Assembly (NCBI GenBank): GCA_017421915.1
Contig: JAFOHG010000015.1
Coordinates: 1-61,566, forward strand
Direction: 5' to 3'
Origin: Cellulosilyticum sp.
GTDB taxonomy: Bacteria; Bacillota; Clostridia; Lachnospirales; Cellulosilyticaceae
Length of the DNA stretch: 61,566 bases
Below are positions 25,514-35,769 of this stretch, piece by piece. Each line of letters begins with the position of its first letter. Position 1 is the stretch's first letter. Below the pieces are notes generated by a model. The model was not told the origin of the DNA and searched no databases. It saw only the letters and a list, made by a program, of their open reading frames with translations. Made by a program: the position numbers and the translations under genes.

Positions 25514-26479
25514 ATGATGGGTATTAGGATTGTAGGTTTAGGTAAGAAACTTCCAGAAATGTGCCTTACCAATGATGAGATAGCCACTATGGTAGACACA
25601 AGTGACGAATGGATAAAAACAAGAACAGGTATAGAAAAAAGACGAGTATCTGTAACAGAAACAACGCATCAGTTAGCAACTCAAGCAGCACTTGAAGCAT
25701 TAAAAGAATCTGGATTAGAAGCTGAGGAAATAGATTTAGTCATTGTGGCTACTGTTTCACCAGATACCAATATGCCAAGTACAGCTAGTTTAGTAGCTAG
25801 AAATATTGGTGCCGTAAAAGCAAGATGCTTTGATTTATCAGCAGCTTGTAGTGGATTTATTTTTGCTTCAGAAGTAGCTATAAGTATGATGAAACAAAGT
25901 CATTACAAAAATGTACTAGTGATAGGGGCTGAAGTCCTTTCAACAAGATTAGATTGGTCAGACCGAGGAACTTGTGTCATCTTTGGAGATGGTGCTGGAG
26001 CAGTTATTTATCAACAAAGTACAGAAATAAATCAGATACATTGTATTGAAATAGGCACAGACCCAGAAGGAGCAGAATTAATTTTATTACCAACTCAAAC
26101 AGAAAAAAATAAGTTCTATGAAGGTGAAATAAAGAGACCAGTTATTTCTATGAATGGTAGACAAGTATATGCCTTCTCAACGACTAAAGTACCTGAAAGT
26201 ATTAAACAGGTTGTAGATAAATCAGGATTGGCAGTAGAAGAAATAGATTGGTTTATTTTACATCAAGCTAATAGCCGTATTATGGATAGTGTGGCAAGGA
26301 AGTTAAATGTTCCTAAAGAGCGTTTTATTAAAAATATTGCTGAATATGGGAATACTTCAGCAGCTAGTATTCCTATGGCACTTTATGATGCTAGAAAGCA
26401 GCTGAAACCAGGAGATAAAATTATTTTATCTGGTTTTGGCGCAGGGCTTACTTGGGGGACAATGCTCCTTGAATGGTAA
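25514..26479 (+). CDS. fabH: Beta-ketoacyl-ACP synthase III
   Basis: A 321-residue condensing enzyme that starts fatty acid chains by joining acetyl-CoA (or branched acyl-CoA) to malonyl-ACP. The catalytic triad is visible: Cys in LSAACSGFIFA (about residue 113), His in WFILHQANSRIMD and Asn in YGNTSAASIP. The N-terminal VDTSDEWIKTRTGIEKRR is typical. AAGGAG stands before the ATG (two adjacent ATGs). It is the second gene of the fab operon. Confidence 0.96.
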   Translation: MMGIRIVGLGKKLPEMCLTNDEIATMVDTSDEWIKTRTGIEKRRVSVTETTHQLATQAALEALKESGLEAEEIDLVIVATVSPDTNMPSTASLVARNIGAVKARCFDLSAACSGFIFASEVAISMMKQSHYKNVLVIGAEVLSTRLDWSDRGTCVIFGDGAGAVIYQQSTEINQIHCIEIGTDPEGAELILLPTQTEKNKFYEGEIKRPVISMNGRQVYAFSTTKVPESIKQVVDKSGLAVEEIDWFILHQANSRIMDSVARKLNVPKERFIKNIAEYGNTSAASIPMALYDARKQLKPGDKIILSGFGAGLTWGTMLLEW

Positions 26480-26554
26480 TTAGTTAGTTATCTATAGACA
26501 TTAAAAGGTCTATTTAGATATAAATAAAAATAAAAAAATCAGGAGGAATGAAAA

Positions 26555-26785
26555 ATGTTAGAAAAATTACAAGCAATTATCGCAGAAAAATTAGGTGTAG
26601 AGGTAAGTGAAATTAAACCAGAATCAACTTTTAGTGAAGATTTAGGGGCAGATTCATTAGATTTATTTGAGGTAGTTATGGGAATTGAAGAAGAGTTTAA
26701 TATTTCTATTGATAATGAAGACTTAGATCAAATCAAAACAGTACAGGATGCTATGAATTATATTAAAGAAAAACAAGAAGCTTAA
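26555..26785 (+). CDS. acpP: Acyl carrier protein
   Basis: A 76-residue acidic four-helix protein with the phosphopantetheine attachment serine in EDLGADSLDLFEVVM (about residue 36). It carries the growing acyl chain for all enzymes of this operon and is activated by AcpS, encoded at 45976. AGGAGG precedes the ATG. The usual glutamate after LDL is kept as FEVVM. Confidence 0.96.
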   Translation: MLEKLQAIIAEKLGVEVSEIKPESTFSEDLGADSLDLFEVVMGIEEEFNISIDNEDLDQIKTVQDAMNYIKEKQEA

Positions 26786-26802
26786 GAGAGGAGAGGTCAG
26801 TA

Positions 26803-27744
26803 ATGGAGACTATTTGTAAGTTACTGAATATTTCCTATCCCATTTTCCAAGGTGGCATGGCTTGGGTTGCAACCCATAGTATTGCTTCAGCTGTTTCTAA
26901 TGCAGGAGGACTAGGCATTATTGCAGCTGGGCATGCACCTGCTGATTGGGTAAGAAAAGAAATTAGAGCATGTAAAGAAAAGACAAATAAACCTTTTGGT
27001 GTTAATGTTATGCTTCTTAGTCCTTATGTAGAAGAAGTGATACAAGTTATTTTAGAAGAAAAGGTACAAGTTGTTACTACAGGCGCAGGAAATCCAGGAA
27101 AATATATGGATGCTTTGAAGGCTGCAGGTATAAAAGTCATTCCTGTTGTTCCTTCAGTTGCACTTGCTAAACGTATGGAGAGATGTGGAGCAGATGCAGT
27201 TATTGCTGAAGGATGTGAATCTGGAGGGCATATAGGAGAGTTAACAACAATGACATTAGTTCCACAAGTAGTAGATGCTGTAAGTATTCCGGTTATTGCA
27301 GCTGGAGGAATTGCAGATGGCAGAGGAATGGCAGCAGCATTTATGCTAGGAGCAAGTGGCGTACAAATTGGAACTAGATTCTTAGTTGCTGAAGAATGTG
27401 ATATTCCAGCAAGTTATAAAGAAAGAGTCATTAAAGCAAGTGATATTGATGCAGTTGTAACAGGTCGTTCTACAGGACATCCAGTTCGATGTCTTCGAAA
27501 TCAGCTTACTAGATCTTTACAGAAGATTGAAAAAGAAGGCGGTAGTGAAGAAGAGTTTAATAAGCTTGGGGTAGGTGCTTTAAGAAGAGCAGCTATAGAA
27601 GGAGACATGCAAACTGGTTCTGTTTTAGCAGGACAAATTGCAGGTATGATTACAAAGGAACAGACAACAGAGGAAATTATACAAGAACTTATGTTAGGTG
27701 TTAAAGAAAAGCTAAACCTTCAGGTAAATGGAATTAATGCCTAA
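26803..27744 (+). CDS. fabK: Enoyl-ACP reductase II (FMN)
   Basis: A 313-residue FMN-dependent enoyl-ACP reductase, the last step of each elongation cycle. Hallmarks are PIFQGGMAWVATHSIASAVSNAGGLG at the start, GAGNPGKYM, the catalytic-site EGCESGGHIGELTTM, and AAGGIADGRGMAAAFMLGASGVQIGTRF for FMN phosphate binding. Its position after acpP is the usual one in streptococci and clostridia, which separates it from the related nitronate monooxygenase at 23657. No FabI is present in the window. Confidence 0.95.
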   Translation: METICKLLNISYPIFQGGMAWVATHSIASAVSNAGGLGIIAAGHAPADWVRKEIRACKEKTNKPFGVNVMLLSPYVEEVIQVILEEKVQVVTTGAGNPGKYMDALKAAGIKVIPVVPSVALAKRMERCGADAVIAEGCESGGHIGELTTMTLVPQVVDAVSIPVIAAGGIADGRGMAAAFMLGASGVQIGTRFLVAEECDIPASYKERVIKASDIDAVVTGRSTGHPVRCLRNQLTRSLQKIEKEGGSEEEFNKLGVGALRRAAIEGDMQTGSVLAGQIAGMITKEQTTEEIIQELMLGVKEKLNLQVNGINA

Positions 27745-27775
27745 AGAATAATAGATGCCAATGAGGAGGTAGAAA

Positions 27776-28720
27776 ATGAAGGTTGCATTATTATTTCCAG
27801 GCCAAGGAGCACAATATGTTGGAATGGGAAAGGAATTATATGAAAATTATTTAGTTACAAAACAAATTTATGATGAGGCAGATAGCCTTTTAGATTGGAA
27901 TGTAAAAGAGGTTTGTTTTACAGACTCAAACGGACTTATTCATCAAACACGTTATACACAAGGCGCCTTATTTACTACTAACTATGGCATTTATGCAGCA
28001 TTAAAAGAAGAAGGCATTAAGATAGATGCAGTACTTGGTTTCAGCTTAGGAGAGTATGATGCTATTGCTGCAAGTGAAGTTTTAAGTTTTAAAGAAGCTT
28101 TAAAATTAGTAGACTTAAGAGCAACTTATATGGAAGAATGTGCAAAAGCTACACCTGGAGGCATGAGTGCCGTTATAGGAATGGAAACTGAGAAAGTATA
28201 TAGTCTTTGTCAGCAAATTAGTGAGCAAGTTGGCTCACCAGTTACAGTAGCAAATGATAATTGTGAAGGTCAAGTAACTGTAGCAGGTACTAGCGAAGCC
28301 TTAGAAGTTGCTAATGGTTTATTTAAAGAGGCTGGTGCAAAAAGGGTTGTACCTCTTAAAGTTAGTGGAGCATTTCATAGTATGTTGATGCTAGAAGCCG
28401 CTATGAAATTAGAAGCACAGTTAACAAATGTTCAGTTTAAGGATCCGATGATTCCTATTATAAGCAATGTAACAGCAAGTACAATGAATAAAGATGAAGT
28501 TAGAGAAAATATTCCTCTTCAGATTATAAAAGGTGTTCGATTTAGAGAAAGTATCCTTTACTTAATTGAACAAGGATTTGATACTTTTATAGAAGTGGGA
28601 CCTAAGACAACTTTAAGTAATTTAGTAAAGAAGATTTCAAAAGAAGTAGAAACTTATCATGTAGAAGATGTAGAAAGTTTAAAACAAGTTATACAGAAAG
28701 TAGGTGGCACTTTATGTTAA
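27776..28720 (+). CDS. fabD: Malonyl-CoA:ACP transacylase
   Basis: A 314-residue acyltransferase that loads malonyl groups on ACP. It has the oxyanion segment LLFPGQGAQYVGMG at the start, the nucleophile motif GFSLGEYDAI (Ser about 91), the substrate Arg in LVDLRATYMEE, and the catalytic His in VSGAFHSMLM. GAGGAGG precedes the ATG. Its end overlaps fabG by 7 bases, indicating translational coupling. Confidence 0.96.
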   Translation: MKVALLFPGQGAQYVGMGKELYENYLVTKQIYDEADSLLDWNVKEVCFTDSNGLIHQTRYTQGALFTTNYGIYAALKEEGIKIDAVLGFSLGEYDAIAASEVLSFKEALKLVDLRATYMEECAKATPGGMSAVIGMETEKVYSLCQQISEQVGSPVTVANDNCEGQVTVAGTSEALEVANGLFKEAGAKRVVPLKVSGAFHSMLMLEAAMKLEAQLTNVQFKDPMIPIISNVTASTMNKDEVRENIPLQIIKGVRFRESILYLIEQGFDTFIEVGPKTTLSNLVKKISKEVETYHVEDVESLKQVIQKVGGTLC

Positions 28721-29457
28721 AGGGGAAAGTAGCCCTTATTACAGGAGGTGTACGAGGGATTGGTAAGGCTATTAGTTTGTGCTTTGCCAAAGCAGGAGCA
28801 GATATAGTGATTAACTATAATAGTGAAAAAAGCCTTGAACATGCCAATCAATTAGTAGAAGAGATTCAAGGTTTAGGTGTAAAGGCACTAGCAGTTAAGG
28901 CCGATGTTTCACAATTAGAGGAAGCTAAAAATCTTGTTGATACTACAATAAATACTTTTGGAAAGATAGATATTTTAGTTAACAATGCAGGTATTACAAA
29001 AGATATGCTATTACTTAGAATGACTGAAGAAGAATTTGATCAAGTTTTAGCAGTTAATCTAAAAGGTATTTTTAATTGTAGTAAAATAGCAACAAAGGCA
29101 ATGCTTAAGACCGGAGGTAGCATTATTAATATGAGTTCTGTAGTAGGTCTAAGTGGGAATGTAGGACAGAGCAATTATGCTGCATCTAAGGCAGGAATTA
29201 TTGGGTTTACTAAATCTGTAGCAAAAGAGTTTGCAAGCAGAAAAATTAGAGTAAATGCTATAGCACCTGGTTTTATTCAAACAGATATGACAGATGCTTT
29301 ATCAGAACAAGTGAAAGAAGCAACACTCAAAAATATTCCAATGAAACGTTTGGGACAAGTTAACGAAGTTGCACAAGTTGCGTTATTTTTAGCAAGTGAT
29401 TTATCTAGTTATGTAACAGGAGAAGTTGTGCGTGTAGATGGCGGTATGGCAATGTAA
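28714..29457 (+). CDS. fabG: 3-oxoacyl-ACP reductase
   Basis: A 247-residue short-chain dehydrogenase that reduces 3-oxoacyl-ACP with NADPH. It shows the Rossmann glycine motif TGGVRGIGKAI, the NNAG motif, catalytic Ser in NMSSVVGLSGN, the YAASK pair, and the C-terminal YVTGEVVRVDGGM. The start overlaps the end of fabD. Confidence 0.96.
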   Translation: MLKGKVALITGGVRGIGKAISLCFAKAGADIVINYNSEKSLEHANQLVEEIQGLGVKALAVKADVSQLEEAKNLVDTTINTFGKIDILVNNAGITKDMLLLRMTEEEFDQVLAVNLKGIFNCSKIATKAMLKTGGSIINMSSVVGLSGNVGQSNYAASKAGIIGFTKSVAKEFASRKIRVNAIAPGFIQTDMTDALSEQVKEATLKNIPMKRLGQVNEVAQVALFLASDLSSYVTGEVVRVDGGMAM

Positions 29458-29497
29458 AGTTTGGGAGTATGATTTAGTAAACAAGTGGGAGGTAAAT

Positions 29498-30739
29498 ATG
29501 GAGAATAGAGTAGTGATTACAGGTATGGGTGTTGTATCACCAATCGGAAACACTATTGAATCCTATTGGGATAGCCTTAAAGAAGGGAAATGTGGTATTA
29601 AAGTATTGCCAGAGGAACTTCAATTAGAAGGAACAAAAGTAAACGTTGCTGGTATGGTAACAGATTTTAGTCCAGAGCCTTATATAGAGAAAAGAGAAGC
29701 TAAAAGAATTGCAAGATTTTCACAGTTTGCTATTTATGCAAGCAAAAAGGCATTAGAAATGGCAAATATAGATATGGAAAAAGAGGATGCAGATAAAGTA
29801 GGTGTCATTATCGGAAGTGGCATTGGTGCTTTAGATATTATTGAACAAGAAACCATTAAGCTTCATGAAAAAGGTGCAAGAAGAGTATCACCATTATTTG
29901 TGCCTATGTCTATTGCCAATATGGCTGCTGGTAATGTATCTATTTATACAGGAGCTAAGGGGATTTGTAGTACAGTAGTAACTGCTTGTGCATCAGGTAC
30001 ACAATCTATTGGAGAAGCTTTTAGAAGTCTAAAAGCAGGCATCAATGATGTCATTATAGCAGGTGGTACAGAAGCTTGTATTACACCATTAGGCATTGCA
30101 GGATTTAATGCTTTAACAGCTTTAAGTACAACAGAAGATCCAATGAGAGCTTCTATTCCTTTTGATAAAGAACGTAATGGTTTTGTATTAGGAGAAGGTG
30201 CAGGAATTTTAGTAATGGAAACATTAGAACATGCACAAAAAAGAGGTGCTAAAATTTTAGCTGAGATTGTAGGATATGGTACAACAGGAGATGCTTATCA
30301 TATCACTAAGCCAATGCCAGGTGGAGAAGGTGCAGCAAAAGCTATGCAACTTGCATTAGATGAAGCTAAAATTAAACCAGAAGAGGTAGATTATATTAAT
30401 GCTCATGGTACAAGTACATATTATAACGATTTATATGAAACAATGGCAATCCAAAAAGTATTTGGAGAAGAAACGAAGGTTGCTATTAGTTCTACTAAAT
30501 CTATGACAGGCCATCTGTTAGGTGGTGCAGGTGGTATTGAAGCAGTTGCTGTGGCGAAGGTAGTAGAAGAAGATTTTGTACCACCAACAATTGGTTATGA
30601 ACATCCTGATGAAGAATGTCCATTAGACTATGTACCTAATACAGGAAGAAATCAAAAAGTACGTTATGCACTAAGTAATTCATTTGGTTTTGGTAGTCAT
30701 AATGCAACCATTATTATGAAGAAATGGGAGGATGCATAG
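29498..30739 (+). CDS. fabF: Beta-ketoacyl-ACP synthase II
   Basis: A 413-residue elongating condensing enzyme. The catalytic Cys is in TACASGTQSIGEA, the two His are in NAHGTSTYYND and SMTGHLLGGAGG, and a C-terminal NSFGFGSHNA is present. The start at 29498 (MENRVVITGMGVVSPIG) is chosen because GGGAGG lies 5 bases upstream and it matches the family N-terminus; the frame is open further upstream into fabG. Its stop is followed at once by the accB start. Confidence 0.96.
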   Translation: MENRVVITGMGVVSPIGNTIESYWDSLKEGKCGIKVLPEELQLEGTKVNVAGMVTDFSPEPYIEKREAKRIARFSQFAIYASKKALEMANIDMEKEDADKVGVIIGSGIGALDIIEQETIKLHEKGARRVSPLFVPMSIANMAAGNVSIYTGAKGICSTVVTACASGTQSIGEAFRSLKAGINDVIIAGGTEACITPLGIAGFNALTALSTTEDPMRASIPFDKERNGFVLGEGAGILVMETLEHAQKRGAKILAEIVGYGTTGDAYHITKPMPGGEGAAKAMQLALDEAKIKPEEVDYINAHGTSTYYNDLYETMAIQKVFGEETKVAISSTKSMTGHLLGGAGGIEAVAVAKVVEEDFVPPTIGYEHPDEECPLDYVPNTGRNQKVRYALSNSFGFGSHNATIIMKKWEDA

Positions 30740-31219
30740 ATGGATGTAGAGTTAATAAAAACATTAATGCAAAACTTTAGAGAGTTGGAACTTACGGATT
30801 TTTCTTTGAAATGCGATGAGTTTGAATTGAAATTAGGAAAAGAAATTAATGTGATTACTCAGCCAACTGTAGATTTTTCTAAGCCAGTAATGCCTTTAAA
30901 TGTAGCAGATTCTTTGATGGCAAATGGTGGGCAAATTAGTGAGGGTAAGGTTCAAACAGTAGAAAATACAGATTCTAAAGCCACATTAAAATCAATTAAA
31001 TCTCCAATAGTAGGTACTTTTTATCGTGCTAAGAGTCCAACAGCTACTCCTTTTGTAGAAGTAGGGAGTTATGTGCATAAGGGAGATGTTGTTTGTATTG
31101 TAGAAGCTATGAAATTAATGAACGAAGTTGAGGCTGAAGAAGAAGGAGAAGTTATAGAAATTCTAGTGGGAAATGAGGAAATGGTTGAATATAATCAGCC
31201 ACTTATTTTACTAAAGTAA
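30740..31219 (+). CDS. accB: Biotin carboxyl carrier protein of acetyl-CoA carboxylase
   Basis: A 159-residue BCCP: a helical N-terminus that docks on AccC, a flexible linker (about residues 55-85), and a C-terminal biotinyl domain with the biotin attachment lysine in VEAMKLMNEVEAE and the conserved PIVGTFY segment. The ATG begins at the base after the fabF stop and GGGAGG lies within the end of fabF. Confidence 0.95.
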   Translation: MDVELIKTLMQNFRELELTDFSLKCDEFELKLGKEINVITQPTVDFSKPVMPLNVADSLMANGGQISEGKVQTVENTDSKATLKSIKSPIVGTFYRAKSPTATPFVEVGSYVHKGDVVCIVEAMKLMNEVEAEEEGEVIEILVGNEEMVEYNQPLILLK

Positions 31220-31238
31220 GTTTTGTAGGAGGAAATAG

Positions 31239-31664
31239 ATGTTAGATATAAAGCAAATTATGAACATTTTGCCTCATAGATATCCTTTTTTATTAGTGGA
31301 CCAAGCAGAAATAAAAGAAGATGGAAAAGGGGCAATAGGGTATAAGAATGTTACAATTAATGAACCTTTTTTTCAAGGGCATTTTCCACAAGAACCTGTA
31401 ATGCCTGGTGTACTCATTATAGAAGCATTGGCACAGGTAGGAGCTATTGCCATTTTATCTCAGGAAGATTATAAAGGGAAAATTGCTTACTTAGGAAGTA
31501 TAAAGGATGCTAAATTTAGAGCAACGGTACAACCAGGGGATAGGCTAAAGTTATGTTGTGATTTAGTAAAACAAAAAGGTCCTATGGGTGTAGGAAAAGC
31601 GGTTGCTTATGTAGGGGATAAAAAGGTATGTGAATGTGAATTGATTTTTGCTATAGGTAAGTAG
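31239..31664 (+). CDS. fabZ: 3-hydroxyacyl-ACP dehydratase
   Basis: A 141-residue hot-dog fold dehydratase that makes trans-2-enoyl-ACP. Signatures are ILPHRYPFLLVD at residues 10-21, and GHFPQEPVMPGVLIIEALAQ, which holds the catalytic His and Glu. GTAGGAGG precedes the ATG. It is the only dehydratase in the operon; an unsaturation-introducing isomerase (FabM or FabN) is not seen. Confidence 0.96.
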   Translation: MLDIKQIMNILPHRYPFLLVDQAEIKEDGKGAIGYKNVTINEPFFQGHFPQEPVMPGVLIIEALAQVGAIAILSQEDYKGKIAYLGSIKDAKFRATVQPGDRLKLCCDLVKQKGPMGVGKAVAYVGDKKVCECELIFAIGK

Positions 31665-31677
31665 GAGGAAGATGAGG

Positions 31678-33048
31678 ATGATCGAAAAAGTACTTGTGGC
31701 TAATCGTGGGGAAATTGCCGTACGTATTATTAGGGCTTGTAGAGAAATGGGTATTGAGACTGTTGCAGTTTACTCAACGGCTGATGAAGAGGCACTTCAT
31801 GTAGAGTTAGCAGATGAGGCAGTATGTATTGGCAGTCCTCTTCCTAAGAATAGTTATCTTAATATAGAAAATATTATTAGTGCTGCTTTATTAACAGGGT
31901 GTGATGCCCTTCATCCAGGCTTTGGATTTTTATCTGAGAATGCAAAATTTGCGGATATTTGCTCAAAATGTGGACTTACCTTTATAGGGCCTAGTGCTAA
32001 GATTATTGAGTTAATGGGAGATAAAGCAAAAGCTAGAGAAATGATGGTAAAGGCTGGCGTTCCTGTTGTACCAGGGTCAGATGGAAAAGTAGAGAACTTA
32101 GAAGAGGCTTGTAAAGTTGCAGAGACTATTGGATATCCTGTTATGCTAAAAGCATCAGCAGGAGGTGGAGGTAGAGGCATGAGAATTGCCTATACAAAAG
32201 ATGAAATAGAGGAAGCCTTTCAAACAGCTAGTAGTGAAGCCCTAAGTGCCTTTGGCGATGGAAGTATGTATATTGAGAAATATGTAGAGAATCCTAAGCA
32301 TATTGAATTTCAAATTCTGGGGGATCAATTTGGAAACGTTATTCATTTAGGAGAAAGAGATTGTTCATTACAAAGAAGACACCAAAAAGTATTAGAGGAA
32401 GCACCATCTCCTGCATTGAGTGAGACATTAAGAAATCAAATGGGGAAGGTAGCTATTAGAGCAGCAGAAGCTGTAGGTTATCAAAATGCAGGAACAGTGG
32501 AGTTTATATTAGACCATAATGAAAATTTTTATTTTATAGAGATGAACACTAGAATTCAAGTGGAGCATCCTATTACAGAAATGATTACAGGTATAGATTT
32601 AATAAAGGAACAAATTCGCATTGCCAGTGGAAAAAAATTGAGCATAGAACAAAGTCAAGTAAAGATTAAAGGACATGCAATAGAATGTCGTATCAATGCA
32701 GAAAATCCAGAACTTAATTTTAGACCTTGTGCAGGAAAAATCAATGAGTTGTATCTTCCAGGAGGAAGAGGAGTGAGGGTAGATTCGGCTATTTATGAGG
32801 GGTATAGCATTCCACCACAATATGATTCAATGCTTGCTAAAATTATTGCTTATGGTGAAACGAGAGAAGATGCTATTAATATTATGAAAAGAGCATTAAA
32901 TGAGGTAAGTATTGAAGGTGTGAGTACCAATATTTATTTTGAATATCAATTGTTAAATACACCAGCTTTTAAGGAAGGTACATTTGATACTGGATTCATT
33001 GAAACCAATCTTAAAAATATTTTAGGAGGGGAAGTAAATGAAGCTTAA
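31678..33048 (+). CDS. accC: Acetyl-CoA carboxylase, biotin carboxylase subunit
   Basis: A 456-residue ATP-grasp enzyme that carboxylates biotin on AccB. Motifs are [20 protein letters not shown], the glycine-rich ATP loop [20 protein letters not shown], the [14 protein letters not shown] active-site stretch and the C-terminal RINAEN region. The start at 31678 is favoured because AGGAGG lies 9 bases upstream and the sequence matches the family start; the ATG at 31672 is only 3 bases from that site. It overlaps accD by 11 bases. Confidence 0.95.
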   Translation: MIEKVLVANRGEIAVRIIRACREMGIETVAVYSTADEEALHVELADEAVCIGSPLPKNSYLNIENIISAALLTGCDALHPGFGFLSENAKFADICSKCGLTFIGPSAKIIELMGDKAKAREMMVKAGVPVVPGSDGKVENLEEACKVAETIGYPVMLKASAGGGGRGMRIAYTKDEIEEAFQTASSEALSAFGDGSMYIEKYVENPKHIEFQILGDQFGNVIHLGERDCSLQRRHQKVLEEAPSPALSETLRNQMGKVAIRAAEAVGYQNAGTVEFILDHNENFYFIEMNTRIQVEHPITEMITGIDLIKEQIRIASGKKLSIEQSQVKIKGHAIECRINAENPELNFRPCAGKINELYLPGGRGVRVDSAIYEGYSIPPQYDSMLAKIIAYGETREDAINIMKRALNEVSIEGVSTNIYFEYQLLNTPAFKEGTFDTGFIETNLKNILGGEVNEA

Positions 33049-33892
33049 GGGACTAATCAAAAGAAAATATGCAGTAACTACTAAGGGGAATAAGAAAAGA
33101 GAAGTACCAGAAGGTATCTATGTGCAATGTCCTAAATGCAAAAAGAGTATTTATCGCCCAGAGTTAAAGAAAACACTAGGGATTTGTCCACATTGTCAAT
33201 ATTATTATCCACTATCTGCAAGAGGTAGATTAGGGATGATTGTAGATAAAAATAGCTTTGAAGAAATGGATAGTGATTTAAAAAGTAGTAATCCGTTAGA
33301 GTTTGAAGGTTATGAGGAGAAGCTAGAAAAGTATAAAGAAAAGACTAAGCAAAATGAAGCTGTTTTAACAGGAAAGGCTACTATAGAGGGTCAAGAAGTG
33401 ATTATTGCAATTATGGATTCAGGATTTATGATGGGCAGTATGGGTCAAGTTGTAGGTGAAAAGATTGCTAGAGCAATTGAAAGGGCTACACTGGACAAAA
33501 TCCCGCTTATTATATTTACAGCATCAGGTGGTGCAAGAATGCAAGAGGGAATTTTTTCACTTATGCAAATGGCAAAAACAAGTGCTGCACTTGCAAAACA
33601 TGATGCCAATGGACTTTTATATATAAGTGTATTAACAGACCCTACAACAGGTGGTGTAACAGCTAGCTTTGCAACGCTTGGAGATATTATTTTAGCAGAA
33701 CCAGGGGCACTTGTAGGATTTGCAGGTCCAAGAGTTATAGAACAGACAATTAAGCAAAAATTACCAGAAGGTTTTCAAAGGGCAGAATTCTTAATGGAAA
33801 AAGGACAGATTGATGCGATTGTGAAAAGAGAAGAGATGCGCCAAACCTTGGCAGCAATTTTAAGATTGCATCAAAAAAAGGAGGTAAGGTAG
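33038..33892 (+). CDS. accD: Acetyl-CoA carboxylase, carboxyltransferase beta subunit
   Basis: A 284-residue subunit with an N-terminal four-cysteine zinc finger (CPKC at about 31-34 and CPHC about 50-53) and a crotonase-like domain with [23 protein letters not shown] and [10 protein letters not shown]. With AccA it transfers the carboxyl group from biotin to acetyl-CoA. TTAGGAGGGG precedes the ATG, which lies inside accC; its stop is followed at once by the accA start. Confidence 0.95.
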   Translation: MKLKGLIKRKYAVTTKGNKKREVPEGIYVQCPKCKKSIYRPELKKTLGICPHCQYYYPLSARGRLGMIVDKNSFEEMDSDLKSSNPLEFEGYEEKLEKYKEKTKQNEAVLTGKATIEGQEVIIAIMDSGFMMGSMGQVVGEKIARAIERATLDKIPLIIFTASGGARMQEGIFSLMQMAKTSAALAKHDANGLLYISVLTDPTTGGVTASFATLGDIILAEPGALVGFAGPRVIEQTIKQKLPEGFQRAEFLMEKGQIDAIVKREEMRQTLAAILRLHQKKEVR

Positions 33893-34828
33893 TTGGAAGA
33901 GATGAAGGTAAGATTAGAGGCTGTTTATAAAGCTATTAATCGTCTAAAAAAACTAGACCAAACCTCAGAAATTAAAGAAGAAATAAGTAGATTTCAAGAT
34001 GTAGCAGAAAAGTTAGAAATACAAATAAGTAGTCAATTAGAAGCTTGGGATAAAGTGCAACTTGCACGAATGATAGAAAGGCCAAGAGCGAGATTTTACA
34101 TAGATAAAATATGTGATGAATTTATAGAATTACATGGAGATCGATTTTATGCTGATGATCAAGCTATTATAGGCGGAGTAGGCAGTATTGAAGGAAAGGT
34201 AGTTACGATTATTGCTCAAAGTCGTGGAATGACTGCTAAGGAGAATATGCAAATGAATTTTGGAATGCCACATCCAGAAGGATATCATAAAGCCCTTAGA
34301 CTCATGAAACAAGCAGAAAAGTTTCAAAGGCCAGTTATTTGTTTAATTGATACGCCAGGAGCTTATTGTGGTATAGGTGCTGAAGAAAGAGGACAAGGAG
34401 CAGCAATTGCAAGAAATTTATTTGAAATGTCTACTATTAAGGTACCCATCATTTCTGGTGTTATTGGAGAAGGAGGAAGTGGTGGTGCTTTAGCACTCAG
34501 CATAGCGGATAAAATTTTTATGCAGGAAAATGCAGTTTATTCTATTTTATCTCCAGAGGGGTTTGCAAGTATTTTGTGGAAGGACTCAGGAAGAGCAAAA
34601 GAAGCAGCAAATAAAATGAAATTAACAGCACAAGATTTATTAAAATATGGAATTATTGATGACGTTCTTTTAGAACCATTAGGTGGTGCGCAGAAAAGTC
34701 CAGATGCAACAGCAGATTCAGTTAAACAATATTTAATAGCACAGTTGGATACTTTAGCAACAATTAATATAGAAAAATTAGTTCAAATGCGATATGAACG
34801 TTTTAGAAAGATAGGCATGTGCTTATAA
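33893..34828 (+). CDS. accA: Acetyl-CoA carboxylase, carboxyltransferase alpha subunit
   Basis: A 311-residue subunit; the crotonase-fold core has RPRARFYIDKICDEFIELHGDR, the acyl-CoA site in IDTPGAYCGIGAEERGQG and the oxyanion region IGEGGSGGALA. The start is taken as TTG at 33893, right after the accD stop, because AAGGAGG is 8 bases upstream; the ATG at 33902 would be 17 bases away. Last gene of the operon. Confidence 0.94.
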   Translation: MEEMKVRLEAVYKAINRLKKLDQTSEIKEEISRFQDVAEKLEIQISSQLEAWDKVQLARMIERPRARFYIDKICDEFIELHGDRFYADDQAIIGGVGSIEGKVVTIIAQSRGMTAKENMQMNFGMPHPEGYHKALRLMKQAEKFQRPVICLIDTPGAYCGIGAEERGQGAAIARNLFEMSTIKVPIISGVIGEGGSGGALALSIADKIFMQENAVYSILSPEGFASILWKDSGRAKEAANKMKLTAQDLLKYGIIDDVLLEPLGGAQKSPDATADSVKQYLIAQLDTLATINIEKLVQMRYERFRKIGMCL

Positions 34829-34871
34829 ATAGAGTATAGTGAAAATAGGCTATTACTAATGAGACGGTATG

Positions 34872-34932
34872 TCCCTTTATGATAGGCAGTTTACAGTATA
34901 AAACTGTCTACCATAAGGAGGCGTATTTTTTT
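34872..34932 (+). terminator. Terminator of the fab/acc operon
   Basis: A long imperfect hairpin pairs CCTTTATG-ATAGGCAGTTT with AAACTGTCTAC-CATAAGG, followed by AGGCGTA and eight T (34925-34932). Confidence 0.7.
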
Positions 34933-35074
34933 TGTCAGTTTTATGTAGCAAAAGATTATAATTGTAAAGGATTAGAACATAAAAAAATACTAAAATAAGA
35001 CGATATAAAATAAAAAGAAAGGGATGATATGAGGTGATGATGCATATGATATAGGAAAGCAGGGAGGGAGTTAG

Positions 35075-35434
35075 ATGATTAATAGAATTGCTGAAATAAT
35101 AGGAGGTTTGTACTATGTAAATCAAGCTGAAAAAGTAAATAAAGGTACACAAGTAGATAAAGCTTATAAAAAATGTGAAGCAGAAAGAATTGCTAAAGTT
35201 CAAAAGGTTAGTCAGATTAATGCTTTAAATGAACAAGAAAAAAATTCTAAAACACCGCAAAATTATTTTCAAACAGTAATAGTGCAAGATGAACATAATG
35301 GGCAGAAAATGATTTGTACAACAAGTTGCCATGGTTATAGACAAATTAATATTGGAGAGCAAGAAAATAAAGAAGACATTCAATTAATGAATCCAGCAAA
35401 AATTAAAGCAACCTATTTTAATGATGAGATCTAA
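35075..35434 (+). CDS. Hypothetical protein, 119 aa
   Basis: Not recognised. AGGGAGGGAG precedes the ATG. The protein is hydrophilic and soluble: a lysine-rich N-terminal half, probably helical (YYVNQAEKVNKGTQVDKAYKKCEAERIAKVQK), then a beta-like stretch with a Cys pair (MICTTSCHGY). No signal peptide is present. It stands alone between the fab terminator and its own terminator. Confidence 0.65.
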   Translation: MINRIAEIIGGLYYVNQAEKVNKGTQVDKAYKKCEAERIAKVQKVSQINALNEQEKNSKTPQNYFQTVIVQDEHNGQKMICTTSCHGYRQINIGEQENKEDIQLMNPAKIKATYFNDEI

Positions 35435-35530
35435 AGAAGTTTAGAGTGGAAAATGAATCAAGATAAGTAGGAAGGCTACAAAACGTAATAGGAAGAGGTT
35501 TTATGGAAAATAACAAGTTGAAAAAATTAT

Positions 35531-35577
35531 AAAAGTTCTCTAGGTTTACAAGGAGTTGTGGCTTAGGGGACTTTTTT
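35531..35577 (+). terminator. Terminator
   Basis: AAAAGTTCTCTA (35531-35542) pairs with TAGGGGACTTTT (35564-35575) using G-U pairs, then TT. Confidence 0.65.
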
Positions 35578-35769
35578 AGTGTATAAAATATAAAAGGTTA
35601 AAAAAATATAAGAAACATATAGTTAAATTTACAAAAAGAAGTTACTATTTTATAATGAAATATATCTACCTTTAAATGGAAAAAGATTTATATATTTTAT
35701 GATATAGGTTAATATAAATCAGGTAAGAATATTAAAGCTAGTAAAGAAATATAAGAGGATGAAAAAACA

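Noticed and set aside
26480..26554. A second FabT site between fabH and acpP, as in streptococci
   Set aside because: The gap contains only a weak TAGAC/GTCTA hairpin and no TTTGA-N3-TCAAA pattern.
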